Of a stretch of DNA of 64,000 nucleotides, positions 63,589 through 64,000 are shown piece by piece (positions within the stretch are counted from its first letter, which is position 1; each line of letters begins with the position of its first letter). Position numbers and translations under genes: made by a program. This DNA is from Microvelia longipes. Taxonomy: Eukaryota > Arthropoda > Insecta > Hemiptera > Veliidae. The notes beneath the pieces were generated by a model. That model made no database searches. It was not told where the DNA came from and saw only the letters and a list, made by a program, of their open reading frames with translations. The stretch covers positions 35,737,248 through 35,801,247 of the forward strand of contig JACMZG010001911.1 of NCBI GenBank assembly GCA_018340805.1, read 5' to 3'.

Positions 63589-64000
63589 TGTTAGGATTAT
63601 AAATGAATCCCACAAATAGCTTATAACAGGTAATACTACAAAATTATCTATTACTATTACTGAAAATGTAAGTTTAATTTTTATGTTTTGTTTAAATTAT
63701 AATTGGTCTTTTATCTTTTCTGTTGTATCTTCAATTTGAATTGCATATTAAACTTTCATTCTTCTATTTAAATTTTTATTTTTGGATAAGTGGTCTTAAA
63801 TTTTCAAGCTCTTAAAACCACAAAAAAGTTGACAATGTTTCAGCATATTTATTTAAAACAGAAAAAATTGTTCAGGACTTTTATTTAAAATTATTTATTT
63901 TAAATTGTAAGATTTATACATTATAAAGATAAAAGTATTTATAAGACACTAAAGACTCTTTTAATGTTCTTTTTATAACACTTTTAATATATATAATTTA
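63589..64000 (+). other. MsrB 3' flank
   Basis: Sequence after the TAA. No canonical AATAAA is apparent before the window ends; ATTAAA-like TATTAAAC lies near 63745. Otherwise nondescript AT-rich DNA. Confidence 0.5.

Overview
This is AT-rich animal nuclear DNA, most likely from an insect. Genes are split by long introns with GT-AG junctions, coding density is very low, and most of the window is introns, spacers and diverged or palindromic mobile-element remnants. The recognisable proteins are closest in style to insect family members: a Glut4EF/ZNF395-type N-terminus, a neurochondrin, a C2H2 zinc-finger protein and a SelR-like methionine-R-sulfoxide reductase. The zinc-finger style and repeat load would suit a hemimetabolous insect such as a hemipteran, but this is only a guess. 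No bacterial, viral or CRISPR feature was found.

Layout. Positions 1-27700 hold the 5' part of a minus-strand gene. The first coding exon (26975-27337) joins in phase 0, across an intron of about 20.5 kb, to a second exon (6313-6473). The rest of the gene lies beyond position 1. The intron carries a 2.06 kb near-perfect foldback element (22822-24877). Positions 27700-43200 are a gene-free spacer packed with inverted-repeat elements. Among them is a hAT-like element (39104-41226) that holds a second palindromic element (39863-41060). Next come an uninterrupted neurochondrin coding sequence (minus, 43509-45731), a divergent 8-finger C2H2 gene (plus, 48007-48918), and a three-exon MsrB gene (plus, 53041-63588) whose last exon has two in-frame candidate acceptors 42 nt apart.

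The most unusual signal is a family of inverted-repeat elements at 28198-28576, 32370-32695 and 51326-51621, with a more distant relative at 5879-6086. Their arms share a motif that reads like a type I hammerhead ribozyme: CTGATGA, a short hairpin, GAAA, a palindromic GCCGGC, then TA or TT. The short hairpin varies by compensatory changes between loci. Two copies have direct target duplications (14 bp and 9 bp), and one has an asymmetric tail. This suits pseudo-LTR remnants of Penelope-like retroelements, a group known to carry hammerhead motifs. Nearly every copy has a different core mutation, so most look like fossils.

The genes do not form an evident pathway: a transcription factor, a neuronal cytoplasmic protein, a zinc-finger protein and a protein-repair enzyme are simply neighbours. 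Many foldbacks sit in introns, so transcription through them should give long double-stranded RNA.
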